Source: Adiantum capillus-veneris (taxonomy: Eukaryota > Streptophyta > Polypodiopsida > Polypodiales > Pteridaceae). From it: DNA of 64,000 nt. This document shows, in pieces, positions 49,099 to 61,441 of the stretch. Positions within the stretch are counted from its first letter, which is position 1. Each line of letters starts with the position of its first letter. A program made the position numbers and the translations under genes. The notes beneath the pieces were generated by a model. The model worked only from the letters and a program-made list of their open reading frames with translations, did not search any database and was not told the DNA's origin. Location of the stretch: positions 123,142,891 through 123,206,890 of the forward strand of contig CM043947.1 in NCBI GenBank assembly GCA_014529385.2. The letters are read 5' to 3'.

Positions 49099-50034
49099 CA
49101 GCTCAAAAGAGGAGAACTTCTGATGTTTAGATACAAATGAGCTTGGGCCAACACCAATGGGGCAAACAGCTCACACAATATGGGTAAAAGATACCAGATA
49201 CAATCACAAATTGGAGGAGAAGCTTCACTCACCGGAGAAGATTACACAGAAAAAAAGCAGAAAAAGAGTGAGGAATTTGGCAAAATGGACAGCGCCATCG
49301 CGTCCGAAATGGCCCAAAACCCCAGTCTACAATGTCAAAGTGCTCAAATCCGACCTCGGATGAGCAGTTTACGGCCAAAACAGGCTCCAAAATGAGCAAA
49401 AACACACCTGCGGCTGTTCCTCCTCTCTTCTCCACGTTTTTTCTGGTCTTCTCTCTCTTTTTTCAGTTCCCACACTTAGCTTTATTACTTGGGCACCCTT
49501 GGCCTTTTAGATGACCTCAAACGGACCCCGAACAGGCCAAAAGCTGACCTCGCAATGCATAGTTGTCACCTTTTTGCATCATTTGCACACCTGGCACTCA
49601 GCTTTTTTCCAATAATGCATCTTGCCACCACGTGAAGTGGCCCCAAAAAGTGGTCCTAATGATGACCTTTCTGCATAACTCTCACAAGAAAACACCCACG
49701 TTGTGTCCGTCCTCATCCGCGTGCAAATATTGACCTCGTTCGCCCTCCTGACGCCACTAGATGCCATCTGACGCACCTGCTGACCTCACGTCGTTGGCCT
49801 GTGGATAGCTTCCTTGAGAAGTTTTATGCGCTACCAACTTCACTTTATTGTAGAAAAAAACACACTAGTACTGATAATAGTGAAAATCGCTGCACTATGT
49901 ACATGCTGTCCTACCTGTACACATGTGGGCCCCACGTAACCACCTAGCTAAGGAAAATGGGCAATTCTTTATTTGATGCACCATGCATGTATATGTACAT
50001 ATGCTCAATCCCTTGCTCCAAAAAACTCCTGACA
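48864..50034 (-). repeat. 3' LTR of Tat-like element
   Basis: 1,171 bp, direct repeat of 55872-57012. It holds a longer (AC)n run (49037-49094) than the other copy. The adjoining internal bases on the minus strand, aggggatgggcaaatta, are the polypurine tract. Confidence 0.93.
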
Positions 50035-50062
50035 TAATTTGCCCATCCCCTAGCCTGCTAGA

Positions 50063-51481
50063 TCATTCATGATCAGCAGCAGCAAAGAGAGATATGAGAC
50101 TCGCCGCATCACAGGTCTCCTCATCCCTCACCAACACTGCTTGATCCACAGACAACTCATCTTGCTCCACCACCATCAATCTAGCATGATACAATTTAAG
50201 ACGCAACCCATTTACCCTTGACTTATGTAGAACACCATCCATGTTAGCCAGCTGATATGTGCCATTTGGAAAACACTCCATTACCTTGAAAGGGCCTTCC
50301 CACTTAATTTGAAACTTCTTTTGGAAGGTGTTGTCCAACTTACTGTTGTAGCGCAAAACCAAGTCATGCTTCTGGATACCCTTACTTTTGACCTTTTCAT
50401 TTATCTTTGCCAAAGCCTTATCCTGCATCTGCCCATAATGTTCCAATGCACTCATCCTATCCAACTGAACCTCTTGTAGTTGTAAGAGCCTCTCTTCGAA
50501 TGCATCACTAGGCGGCCCAAGAAACTTCTCTAACATCTTGACCGCAGGCAACTCTACTTCCACAGGCAATAGTGCTTCTTTTCCATACACCAAATGAAAT
50601 GGAGTAAACCCTGTACTTGTCTTCACCGAAGTACGGTAAGCCCATAATGCACTAGGCAATTCCAAATCCCAATTCTTTCCTTGGTGCTCTGTCACTTTCG
50701 AAAGAATCTATACCAACTCACCATTGAATCTTTCATTTAAGCCATTACATTGCGGGTAATAAGGAGTGGTATGCTGGTGCCTAATCTTCATCTTTGTGCA
50801 TAAGAAGTCTAGCAGTTTAGCTCTAAATCCTGGCCCCTTATCTGAAAGTAGCTCTAATGGCACCCCAAACTTGCAACATATTTCATCATACACAAATTTT
50901 GCCACATCCTTTGCAGTGATCAGGTTTACTGCTATAGCCTCTGCCCATCTAGAAAGATAGTCCACTGCCGTCAAAATATAGCTTTTGCCTCTGCTTGTGA
51001 TAGGTAACGGGCCTATTGCATCAATCCCCCACTTTTCAAACACATCAAACGCCATAATGGTTTTTCGTAGCTCTGGCTTCAACACTCTCTTCCCAAATGC
51101 TTGACACCTATTGCAAGACCTACACCAATGGTGAACATCCTTGTGCAAACTAGGCCATATATACCCCTCTTGCAAATTCTTATGCAAGGTGATCTTTAGA
51201 GCAAAATGGCCACCACATGCGCCTTCATGATTCTCTTCCAACACTCTGTAAAGCTCCTCCCGCCAAGGTACACGCCTCAACACGAGATCAGCTCCTTTCA
51301 TGTATAAGACATCGCCAATCAATTTGTACCTGTATGCTCTACGCACAAAGCCATACTTCTTAGACTTCTGAATCTCCTTTGGAATGATTCCTGTTAGCAA
51401 AAACTCCTCTTCTTGAGCCAAACTTTCCTGGCCATGATAAAGAGGTAAATTGGTCCTCAACACGAATAGCTCCCCAATCAT
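50063..51481 (-). pseudogene. Integrase of Tat-like element
   Basis: N-terminal zinc finger: ENHEGACGGHFALK ... WCRSCNRCQAFGK. The catalytic set is complete: KWGIDAIGPLP, LLSDKGPGF and YYPQCNGLNERFNGEL. One in-frame TAG (51481-50708 then 50695-50063) interrupts it after GELV. The C-terminal GPY/F module, KWEGPFKVMECFPNGTYQL, is followed by VNGLRLKLYH and an acidic tail. No chromodomain. Otherwise open. Confidence 0.9.
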
Positions 51482-51505
51482 GCCTTGAGCTGCTTCATGT
51501 GCCTC

Positions 51506-53389
51506 TCAATTTAGAGCACGTTCAATGTGTCTGATGCTCCATGCTTCGAACTTTTTTAACAGGCCTTTAATTCTGAAGCACATTTCCTTCAATGAGGTGT
51601 TCTTGCTCTTCCACACACCCAGCACTTGCTTCACCACTAACAAGGCATCACCTTTTATGCTCAACCTTCGAACCCCATGCTTCAAACAAATGTGTAATCC
51701 GGCTTCCAATGTAGCATATTCAGCCTCATTGTTACTATGCGCATCCAATTCGAACCCTCTCTTGCATACTAGCTTCCCCTCTGGATCATAAAGTGCTATA
51801 CCCCCTGAATCTGCATCGTGGCTCTTTCTGTATGAACCATCAAAGAACAACACGTGTGCATTGCTAATCTGTGGCACTTCTTCAACTACCTTTCTCACCA
51901 CCTCTTCCTTAACAATAAGGGGATTCTCCTTGTAGGTCAACAAATCAGCTAGGGTAGCCCTTGTACTATCTTCCACTAGAAAAGAGAACTCAAACTCTTG
52001 CAGCTCAATTACCCATTTCTTCACCACATTTGACATGTTAGTACCATTAATTAACTGTGGCAAAAAGGCATAACTCGTCAAGAAAACAAAAGGCCATGGT
52101 AGCAAGTAATGACGAAATCGTCGACAAGCAAATATTACACTGGCCATCACTAGCTCTACTTCTGATAACTTTCTCTCCGCTACCAACTTCACTCGGCTTG
52201 CACAATACACTGGCCTCATATAATGGCTGCACTTCCCCTTTTGCAATAACATGGCTCCAATGGCATCATCCCCTACTGATGGATTTACATAAAAAACTTT
52301 CTCCCAATCAGGAGCCTGCATGGCTGACAACCCCCCTAACACCTCTTTCACCTCTTGAAACACTTCTTCACACTTGTCATCCCATTGCAATGGATCATGC
52401 TTTGCCACTTGCTGTAATGGATAAAGAAGCTGCGAAGACAATGGAATAAACCGTGCCATGTACTTCACTTTGTGTATAAAGGTTGCCAATTGCTTCGTAC
52501 TCATAGGTGATGGAAGAAGAATAATAGACTTCACCTTATCTGGATCAGTCTCAATGCCATTTTCTGACACCATATGGCCCAATAACTTCACCCTTGGCTG
52601 TGATAGATGACATTTCCTTGGATTTAGTTGTCCTCCACATTCATCATATCGAGGCAATACCATCTGCAGCTTCTCATGGTGATCAGCCCTACTGCTATAG
52701 ACACAGAAGTCATCCATAAAAGCTTTAACACAACTACCAATGAATGGTTCCAACACCCCATTTGCTCTCTCTTGATAGAAAGATGGTCCATTTGACAACC
52801 CAAACGGCAACACTGTGTAGCAATAGCAGCCCCATGGCGTAATGAAAGTTATCTTTGTGCGGTCTTTAAGAGCAATCTTCAGTTGAAAATAGCTTGAAAA
52901 ACCATCACACACATTGTACCTCTCATAACCTGCCACTGAATCCAAGATCTGATCAATGAATGGAAGAGGATATGGGTTCTTCTTAGTGGCTGCATTTAAG
53001 GGTTTAAAATCTACACAAATCCTCCACTTCCCATCCTTCTTTGGACTGACTACTACTGGACTCACCCATTCTGTGGTCTCCACAGGGACTATGAACCCTG
53101 CCTTCAACAACTTGTCCACCTCTTCTCGCAAGGCTTCCATTTACTCTTGACCCATCCTTCTTAGCCTTTGCCACACTGGCTTAGCACCTTCTTTCAGCTC
53201 TATATGCATCTCTTCACCCTTGAACCCTCTGATCTCTTCATATGAAGTAATGAACAAATCAGGAAAACTAGCCAGCATATGCAAATATATGTCCTTCTCC
53301 ATAGCTGAGAGGTCTCCACTGATCATTTGTGTCATTAATTCCTGCTTCTTTGACAACTCAACCTTGGTTTGCATCAGCCCTTCAATCAC
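51506..53389 (-). pseudogene. RT, RNase H and second RNase H of Tat-like element
   Basis: The lead segment (53389-53141) is joined to the RT by one in-frame TAA. RT: RICVDFKPLNAATKKNPYPLPF, YNVCDGFSSYFQLKIA, TVLPFGLSNGPSFYQ and KAFMDDFCVYS with both aspartates. RNase H: ELVMASVIFACRRFRHYLL. Then comes the additional RNase H: HVLFFDGSYRKSHDADSGGI, NNEAEYATLEAGLHICLKHG and IKGDALLVVKQV, with D-E-D residues kept. A TGA at 51506-51508 separates it from integrase. Confidence 0.9.
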
Positions 53390-53443
53390 TTCATAAGGCC
53401 CTTCAACTTCATTCGCAAATGCGACTAAACCACACTCCTGGAT

Positions 53444-54550
53444 TTATTTATCCATCAAAAGAAATGCAACATCAGCATCCTCATCACTGCTAGTAGTGCT
53501 ATCACTGTCCTCATCTGTCACCGTGGAAGAGTCTTCATCACTAGACTCATCCTCATCTTCATAAAGCTCCTCTAATAGATTCCTTGTTTCCATATTATAA
53601 AGCTTCTTGGTACCTGTCTTTCCATAGAGGCTAATCGTACCATGTCGCCAATCTTGAACAGCTCCCACTGCACGTAACCATGGTCTGCCCAGTATAATAG
53701 GATATGCTCCCAACCCTGCTGGCATCACATGAAAATCAACCACTGCCTTTGCATCATATGCCTCCACTTCTAAGCTCTTTACAACACCCAAGCATTTTAC
53801 TTTTTGATGGTTTGCCAATCTGATCCGAAAACCTGACACCCCAGCCACTGTGAGACCCATCTTCTCAACGCATGAGTGTGTTATGACGCATATTTGGGCT
53901 CCGCCATCCACATAACCTTGTCCCAAATTTTTCCTTTTATGCCACACATCTACTATTGGACAAATGTCTGGTAGCTCATCCATTGCCAACACCTTTACTG
54001 AACCTCTCTCTGACTCTTTCTCCATTGGGTTAACCATCCTCTTCCACTGTCGCTTTAGCTTAGGCACCATCTCTATAAGCTGCCCAAAAGTAACATCTGC
54101 CTTCCTGCTTGTCAGATCCTCCCTCAAGTCATAGCTTAATTGACCATCCCCTAGTGGAAAATCTGAAACATGAAACTTTCGACGAGCTCTCCTTTTCCTC
54201 TTGGCCTTGACATCCTCGCCTTCATGGCTCTTTCCCTTCTTCTTGCTAGGACCTGGGACACTTCTTCCTTCCTTTTCCTCTGCCGTCCTCTTCCCAATAG
54301 GCATCACTAATGTATCCTCTAGCTTTGATGCCTTCTCCAAGGTGACTACACTTAGCACTTTTGTCTTTCCCTTTTCCTCCTGGGTTAATCCGCTGGTTCC
54401 TTCATCTCCCTTAATTTTGATGCAATAATCATGCGACCTAGTTAGCACCTGTTTTGGCAATGGATACATGTCTCCCCCCATCCTTGGTGGCTTATCACAT
54501 TGCGGGCTGATGTGGCCCAACTCTCCACAATTATAACATGTGGGCCACAT
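53444..54550 (-). pseudogene. Zinc knuckle and protease of Tat-like element
   Basis: It begins with a CCHC knuckle CYNCGELGHISPQC. A Lys-rich linker follows. The protease has QGYVDGGAQICVIT, with D-G-G where D-S/T-G is usual, and YPIILGRPWLRAVGAVQDW. It ends in an acidic Ser/Asp-rich stretch (DEDESSDEDSSTVTDEDSDS) and a stop at 53444. A frameshift separates it from the RT lead. Confidence 0.85.
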
Positions 54551-54812
54551 CTTCTATCTTCACAAACTCCACTTCCAACCCATGTCGTAGATTGTCCCAA
54601 CTCAACCTTACAGGTGGATCAGCCACACGCAACTCCTCTTCAAATGCTTTAGACCAAACTCGTGCATCACTCTTCAAACAAATTTGGAGAAGGCGTAACA
54701 TTTGCGTAGGGTCATGAATCTGGTTGCTAATGCAGGCAACCTCCATCTTTTCCAAAAATTCTTCCACATCTTCATCACTTCTTCCATGAAACTCGGGATA
54801 AGAGAAAGCCAT
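54531..54812 (-). pseudogene. gag (capsid part) of Tat-like element
   Basis: The likely start is ATG at 54812 (MAFSYPEFHGRSDEDVEEFL). It contains LRLLQICLKSDARVWSKAFEEE and LRHGLEVEFVKIED. The capsid then breaks off: normally ~60 more residues precede the zinc knuckle, but here the knuckle follows almost at once in another frame. I infer an internal deletion and frameshift at about 54540. Confidence 0.8.
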
Positions 54813-55871
54813 GGCTACCCAAATTATGATGCTTTGAGAACCCTTTCGAACACACGTGCAAGAACCCAAAACTTTTCACTACCCAATCCCTAGAAACTTC
54901 AATGGAGCTCACCTTTAGATAAGGACAAACACATGCACATCAAATGAGTTTTCGTAGTTGATCATTGGAATTACAACAGGCAAAGGACATTCCAGGATCT
55001 CTCTCAATCTTCTTGGCCCAAACATAAAGACTATGCGCTGCTGGAAAAAGATCTTCCTGGACACATGAATATTAATCTGAATTCTTTGAGTTAAATGAAA
55101 AGGAGTGAACTGAGGGCCATTTTGATCATCCATTAAAGCCAACCATGAAGCTCCCAAGAAGGCACACCTGACTCAACCTCTGATTTTGCCAAAATTTCAG
55201 CAGCATAACAGCGTAAATGGCTCAAAATACCAAAAAACCAGCCATCATAACTTGGGAAAATTTCGACAGAGTTTCCCCAAAAGTAGAGCGATGAGAACCC
55301 AAAATATAGACTGTCTATGTATGCATAAACTGTCAACAATAGAACCCGAGCATCAAGTAGGAATCACTAGTAGATAGCCTATGGCGAGGTCACAAAAAGG
55401 GTGCTCCAGCTACCTGTATCACCGAAAGGATCTCCACATTTGAGAATCCCCCAGCTCAATAAAAACCTCACGCTATCGACCCTCACACAAAGGCTAATGC
55501 AAATCGCATATAGTCAAGTCTCAGAAATGACTATCTTCCAGACTAAGTCTCAGAAATGGCTGGGACTGCCAAATACAACCAAGTATGGCTCCACAAATGC
55601 GTACAATGGCAGTTTCCACAAGTAACGTACAATCCAGCAGACAATGGGCTTAAATAGGCGCCAAGTGATGCATACCCACAACAACTGCAAGTGACACCAA
55701 TGCTAGTATATCACTGTACTTCAGCTACCTGTACCTATGTGAATCACCTGTACCTATACCTGTACCTGTCCCTGTAACCTATAACCTGTAATCTACAACC
55801 TGCTACCTGTAATCCCAAATCTCGAAGCAGAAGGTACTCGAAGAAGATCCTCAGTGGGGGCACCAAAAGAA
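54813..55871 (-). other. Leader of Tat-like element with primer site
   Basis: About 1 kb between 5' LTR and gag. On the minus strand it starts ttcttttggtgcccccactg; the tggtgcc following the LTR suits a primer site for a tRNA other than initiator Met (which tRNA is not determined). Repeated cctgtacctgtacc-like units lie at 55728-55790. No gene seen. Confidence 0.65.
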
Positions 55872-57012
55872 TGTGAGCGGGATGAAAACACACACAGCGC
55901 CTCTATAACGACCCAACACACACTCTTGGGAAGATACACACACACACTATGGGGCACCACTCGGCTTACACAACACACCTGGCCGAGACAGGGAACACAC
56001 CTCTGGAGTGAGAGAAAAGAGACTATCCACTTGCCCACTCCACAGAGACACACACACACACACACACACAAAAACTCAGCTCAAAAGAGGAGAACTTCTG
56101 ATTTTTAGATAAAAATGAGCTTGGGCCAACACCAATGGGGCAAACAGCTCACACAATATGGGTAAAAGATACCAGATACAATCACAAATTGGAGGAGAAG
56201 CTTCACTCACCGGAGAAGATTACACAGAAAAACAGCAGAAAAAGAGTGAGGAATTTGGCAAAATGGACAGTTCCATCGCGTCCGGAACGGCCCAAAACCC
56301 CAGTCTACAATGTCAAAGTGCTCAAATCCGACCTCGGATGAGCAGTTTACGGCAAAAACAGGCTCCAAAATGAGCAAAAACACACCTACGGCTGTTCCTC
56401 CTCTCTTCTCCACGTTTTTTCTGCTCTTCTCTCTCTTTTTTCAGTTCCCACACTTAGCTTTATTACTTGGACACCCTTGGCCTTTTAGATAACCTCAAAC
56501 GGACCCCAAACAGGCCAAAAGCTGACCTCGCAGTGCATAGTTGCCACCTTTTTGCATCATTTGCACACCTAGCACTCAGCTTTTTTCCAATAATGCATCT
56601 CGCCACCACGTGAAGTGGCCCCAAAAAGTGGTCCTAATGATGACCTTTCTACATAACTCTCACAAGAAAACACCCACGTTGTGTCCGTCCTCATCCGCGT
56701 GCAAATATTGACCTCGTTCGCCCTCCTGACGCCACTAGATGCCATCTGACACACCTGCTGACCTCACGTCATCGGCCCGCGGATAGCTTCCTCGAGAAGT
56801 TTTACGCGCTACCAACTTCACTTTATTGTAGAAAAAAGCACACTAGTACTGATAATAGTGAAAATCGCTGCACTATGTACATGCTGTCCTACCTGTACAC
56901 ATGTGGGCCCCACGTAACCACCTAGCTAAGGAAAATGGGCAATCCTTTATTTGATGCACCATGCATGTATATGTACATATGCGCAATCCCTTGCTCCAAA
57001 AAACTCATGACA
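55872..57012 (-). repeat. 5' LTR of Tat-like element
   Basis: 1,141 bp; the same sequence as 48864-50034 with a shorter (AC)n run (56048-56070) and scattered substitutions. Confidence 0.93.
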
Positions 57013-57560
57013 ACGTCATTGGGCATGAAGAAAAAAAATGCCCAAGTGATATTTCCTCTACAACAGCTAACTCGTCAAGAGACGCTTGTTTGGAGTGAAG
57101 AAAGTGATGGGCATTTTATAAGACAAAAAATTTGTTCATTTTAAACATTTGTACATTTGCTTACTCTAGGGAAACATTGTAAGCATTGACAAGGTTTAGG
57201 TTATCCTTTGGTTGTATGCCTTGCATCCATCTAGCATCTTCAAAAGGATAATTCTTAAACTTAATAAGATATCATGGGATAGTCTTACCGCCTCTTAATA
57301 CCTTGTCTTCATGTGGGAGAATGGACTCGGACTGCAACACCTCTTCTTGGTTCTCAGTCTCCAGTGGGTCTTCAATAGTTGGTTCTTGAGGTGGCTCTCC
57401 TTTGTAAGGCTTTAGTAGGCTCACATGGAAAGCATTGTTTATGAGCCAGCGGCTAGGCAGCTTGAGTTGATAGGCCATCTCATGGATTGATACAAGAAAT
57501 TGGAAGGGATCATAGTACCTTTTTTCTAACTTAGCATAGTACTTTTGGTGTCTCTTAGGA
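57013..57560 (-). pseudogene. Chromovirus integrase end and chromodomain fragment
   Basis: Reading leftward: KYYAKLEKRYYDPFQF, MAYQLKLPSRWLINNAFHVS, LLKPYKGEPPQEP, VLQSESILPHEDKVLRGG, a TGA, then YLIKFKNYPFEDARWMQG. This is the end of a chromovirus integrase with its chromodomain, in the same family as the relic at 6660-6965 but better preserved and in opposite orientation. The Tat-like element abuts it on the left. It fades out near 57560 on the right. Confidence 0.85.
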
Positions 57561-57806
57561 TTCTTAAAACATATTTAGGAAAATAGGGAAAAATTCACAA
57601 ATTTGGAAAGAGTCTTTGTGTCTTATGGACTTGAGGTAAGGTTGATTGTACTAGGTTGTTGCACATATGAAAACCTTGATATGATGCTTAGTGGATGCTT
57701 ATGAGTCTGCAAGATCCAATATGGTCCGTTTTCAACAACTATACTTTACACTAGAGTGTTTTTGCACATGATAGTTTACAAATACACACACACATGTGCA
57801 CACACA

Positions 57807-57912
57807 TGTTGGAGATATATATGGCTCACTCTTCTCAACTTGGTCTCACCTATATATTTGTATCTTGTCCTCAATATGAATCAGTTTTTGGGAGCGTATA
57901 TGGTGTGTCTCT

Positions 57913-57989
<77 letters not shown>

Positions 57990-57998
57990 ATCTCAACA
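57807..57998 (+). repeat. 5' LTR of right-hand copia
   Basis: 192 bp, including a (CT)n run of about 70 bases (57917-57987) that is only about 20 bases in the 3' copy. Very short even for copia LTRs. Confidence 0.93.
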
Positions 57999-58010
57999 TG
58001 GTATCAGAGC
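57999..58010 (+). other. Primer binding site of right-hand copia
   Basis: tggtatcagagc directly after the LTR CA end, and it continues ggtaacg, as in initiator tRNA-Met primer sites. Confidence 0.93.
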
Positions 58011-58723
58011 GGTAACGATCATGCGCCGATTCAATTCATGGTGACAAAACAGTATGTGTATGCGATTCGCATGTAAGATTCAAAATTGCTACAAATTTTA
58101 TTTTTGAGTGTTGACTCTTGCTAATTGTGGTTGTTTTGTGTTAAGAAGAATATGATTAGTGTTTTGTGTGGCGTTTATTGCTAATCAGTCTAATTGTTGA
58201 TTACGTTTTCTTGTTGATGACACCCTGAACTTCATCTCAATTTTTGGGGGTCTTCTCCTCAAAATTTGGAGAAACGAGAAAAGCGCAGCTGTGCTCTTTA
58301 TCCAAAACTTGTTTGTCTCCTTGAGCTCTTCGATTTGTGTTCTAGGTTTGCATCAATCGGAGTTTGCAGCAGAAAGTTATGCTGTTTTTACTGCAATTGA
58401 GCTTGACGCAGCTTTCTTCACCCTACTTCTTTGTGAAGCGTCCGCCATCGTTTTTCTTCGTGAAGCGTCCGCCATCGTTTTTCTTATTTTGGCGTTAACT
58501 TTTCGAGAAGATTTAGCTTTTTTCTATTCGTATTGTGGCCGTCAATCTTGCATCTCACGCCACTCTATCTTGAGGACTCTTTTATTATTAACGTCTCCTT
58601 TACCCTGCCTTTTTTGGGTGACGTCTGTCACATCTTTGGACGTTCCTTGAGCATCCTTCTTGCGTTTATTGTTGACAGATTGTAGACCTCATATTTCTCT
58701 CATTCTCAATTGTGGCCTTCACC
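58011..58723 (+). other. Leader of right-hand copia
   Basis: About 700 bases between primer site and gag. A 24-base unit (gtgaagcgtccgccatcgtt with ttct) is repeated in tandem at 58433-58482. No gene. Confidence 0.5.
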
Positions 58724-59764
58724 ATGTTTGGTGTGCAGATTCTACGATCTTATCTTATACGTCTTCTTGCAACAAGATATGGCAATGATATTCTCTTCAA
58801 CGGCTTTCCTTCTGGCCAACGTTCTGTTCCTCCTTTCCAAGGCCAAGGATTTCCAGGCTGGAAAGCAAAGATGTTGCTAATTCTTGAAGGCGATGAACTC
58901 TCCGATGTTGTTCTTGGAAATCGTGTTTGTCCACCTCAGCCTGTTGATACGGATAATGATGACGTGCTTATCACTGAAGGACCTATATTTGAAGATTGGA
59001 ATGTTGCCTATATGGATTGGAAACAACGTGATAAAGTATCTTGTCTATATATTCTTTCTACTCTTTCTGATTCCCTTTTGCTTTATATGTATAAACTGTC
59101 TACTTCCCACGACGTATGGAAGTACCTTATAGAAAACTTTCAAAAGAAATCTGTTAAATAAATACTTTATTTGAGAGGGTTGCTTAACAAGTTACAATAT
59201 GAAGTTGGTACTGCCATGACGGGACATATTGAATCTTTCAAATCTATTATTAATCAACTTGCCGCTGCCGGTGATCCTGTTCCACAAAAGCAACTGATTA
59301 CACTTCTCCTTGATACGGTGAAGGACTCTTATTATGATAACATTGTTACTATTCTCTCTAATAAAGATGGTCTTGATTTCGACCAAGCGTGCATGTCTTT
59401 AATTGAATACTCTCAACGTCAAGAACATCATAATGCTGGTCACGATACAACTATGATTTCACAAGAGGAGACTGAGTCACAACAGATGGAACGTGCTTTT
59501 TATGCTCGAAGGCGTCCATTTCAACCAGGAAACCATAGAGGTGGCCATCGCGGTAATATTTTCTCTCGTCTCAAATTTCCTAATAAGCAATGTTCTTACT
59601 GCAACAGAAATGGCCATACCGAAGATGATTGTTGGGCACGTCAATATGATGAAGAACACAATATTACCATGAAACAACCACGTTTATATAGAGACTCTTC
59701 TTCTTCTTCTTGTGAATATTGTAGACGATCTGATCATCCCACTCATATGTGCTATAAGCGTTGA
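58724..59764 (+). pseudogene. Copia gag (right-hand element)
   Basis: First ATG of the frame at 58724. Gag reads VPPFQGQGFPGWKAKMLLILEG and SLLLYMYKLSTSHDVWKYL, then one in-frame TAA at 59159-59161. It continues RGLLNKLQYEVGTAM and QLITLLLDTVKDSYYDNIV. Two zinc knuckles follow: CSYCNRNGHTEDDC and CEYCRRSDHPTHMC. Stop at 59764. Confidence 0.85.
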
Positions 59765-61440
59765 TTCAACACAGATCGTAATAGAGCATATGCTACTGAA
59801 CATCGGAACAACATTGTACCAGAAACAAGTTGCATCCTATGTTTAGTTGCTCCAGACAGAATACTTCATGTACGTGATGGATCACTTTTTATTGTCAATT
59901 CTGGTGCTACAGGAAATATGACATATCAGTCTAAGTGGCTCCATAACTATCATCCACTATCAGTTCAACATGTTGTTTATCTTGCTGATGATACTACTTG
60001 TCAAGTAAAGGGTATTGGAGACTTATATCTTGGTACCTTATCTTCTTCCACTCGAATTTTGTGAGGAGTATTACATGGACCAGATCTTCAACGTAATCTT
60101 CTTTCAGTTGCTAGACTTGTTGATCTTGGTCTGTTTGTTGGATTTGATCATACCAAATGCCGAATTGAGAAAGATGGAAAGACTATAGCCACTACTCCTC
60201 GAAACGGTAATTTGTTTGAACTCTCTCAACGATGCTGTAGCAAATATTGTCACTGCTCGAGGTGATCATGATTGCAAAGTATGGCATCACCGTTTTGTTC
60301 ATGCTAATTTCTCAAAACTCCTTGATCTTCAACGTTGTGATCTTGTTCATGGCATGGATCTTAAAGCCCATCCCCATATGGGAATTTGTGAATTTTGTGC
60401 TCTTGGGAAACACAATCGTAAACCATTTCCTCTTTCAAATACAACTCATTCTCATGAAATATTGGATCTTGTTCATACTAATATATGTGGACCTCTACCT
60501 TCTTCGAGATCACAATGTCGCTACTTCATTACTTTCATTGATGATTTCTCAAGGTATACAACTATATTTCTACTTAGACAAAAATCTAAAGCCTTATTTG
60601 TTTCAAACAATTCCACAAGGCTGTGGAACTTCAAACTGGTCGTCGCCTTAAGAAGCTTCGTAGTGACAATGGAGGTGAATATGTTTCTTGAGATTTTGTG
60701 AGTTACTATGCTGATAGTGGAATTCATCATGGACACGCTATTCCATATTCGCCTCAACAGAACGGCGTTGCTGAATGAAAGAATCGCACTATTCTCAATG
60801 TTATAAGATGTATGCTGATTCATTCTGGCTTATCTCGTGTTTTCTTGGCTGAAGCTACTTTGACAACAGTATTTATTCAGAATCATCTTTCTACTACTGC
60901 ACCCTCTGGTAAGATACCCTTCACAGCATGGACATGTGACATTCCTTTTGTATCTCATTTTTGAACCTTTGGATGTATTGCTTATATTCATGTTCCCAAA
61001 GAAACACGAACAAAGCTTGATGCTCTTGGTCTTAAAGTTATTTTTATTGGATATTTTGACACTTCCAAAGGCTACAAATTCTATGACCCTTCCTCCAAGA
61101 AAGTAATTGTGAATCGTGATGCTACTTTTAACGAACAACTTATGGGAGGCTCATGGTCCATGGATGATTCTGATGATACTAAATCATTGGTTTTGGCTTT
61201 TCCATTTCTTTCAGAAGATGAAAATCTTCATATAGAGAAACTTTCCTCTTCACAACCATCCATTCTGAATGTTGCCAATGATGATATTGATATTTTTGTT
61301 GATCTACCTATTGATTTTAAACATGGCTCATGACATGTTTATGATGACAATGTTGCTGATAATGCTTTTTCTACTTCTGAAGATCCCGTTACTTATGATG
61401 AAGCTATCTCTTTACCACAAAAGGATCAATGGCAAGAGGC
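59765..61440 (+). pseudogene. Copia protease and integrase (right-hand element)
   Basis: The protease site reads FIVNSGATGNMT: the catalytic Asp is Asn (aat at 59897-59899). The integrase zinc finger is WHHRFVHANFSKLL ... CEFCALGK. The first core motif, LVHTNICGP, has Asn for the first catalytic Asp (usual HTD/HSD). The second, SDNGGEY, and third, PQQNGVAE, are readable in shifted frames near 60650-60775, with a TGA directly after the Glu. The integrase tail (FGCIAYIHVPKETRTKLDALG) ends near 61140. Stops and shifts occur throughout. Confidence 0.8.
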
Positions 61441-61441
61441 T

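Larger units (their letters stand above)
48864..57012 (-). mobile_element. Full-length Tat-like Ty3/gypsy retrotransposon (minus strand)
   Basis: LTRs of 1,171 and 1,141 bp bound a ~5.8 kb internal region. In element orientation both begin tgtcatgag or tgtcaggag and end gctcaca. Order: ~1-kb leader, gag, protease, RT, RNase H, a second RNase H, integrase. The extra RNase H before integrase is the mark of Tat-group elements. Flanking acgt occurs on both sides (48860-48863, 57013-57016), a short target duplication. By eye the LTRs are very similar, differing mainly in (AC)n length. It landed next to or within the chromodomain gypsy fragment at 57 kb. Confidence 0.92.

Noticed and set aside
49157-49514. 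Short open frames repeated at 56135-56492
   Set aside because: They lie in the two LTRs of the Tat-like element, and their repetition reflects LTR identity rather than genes.
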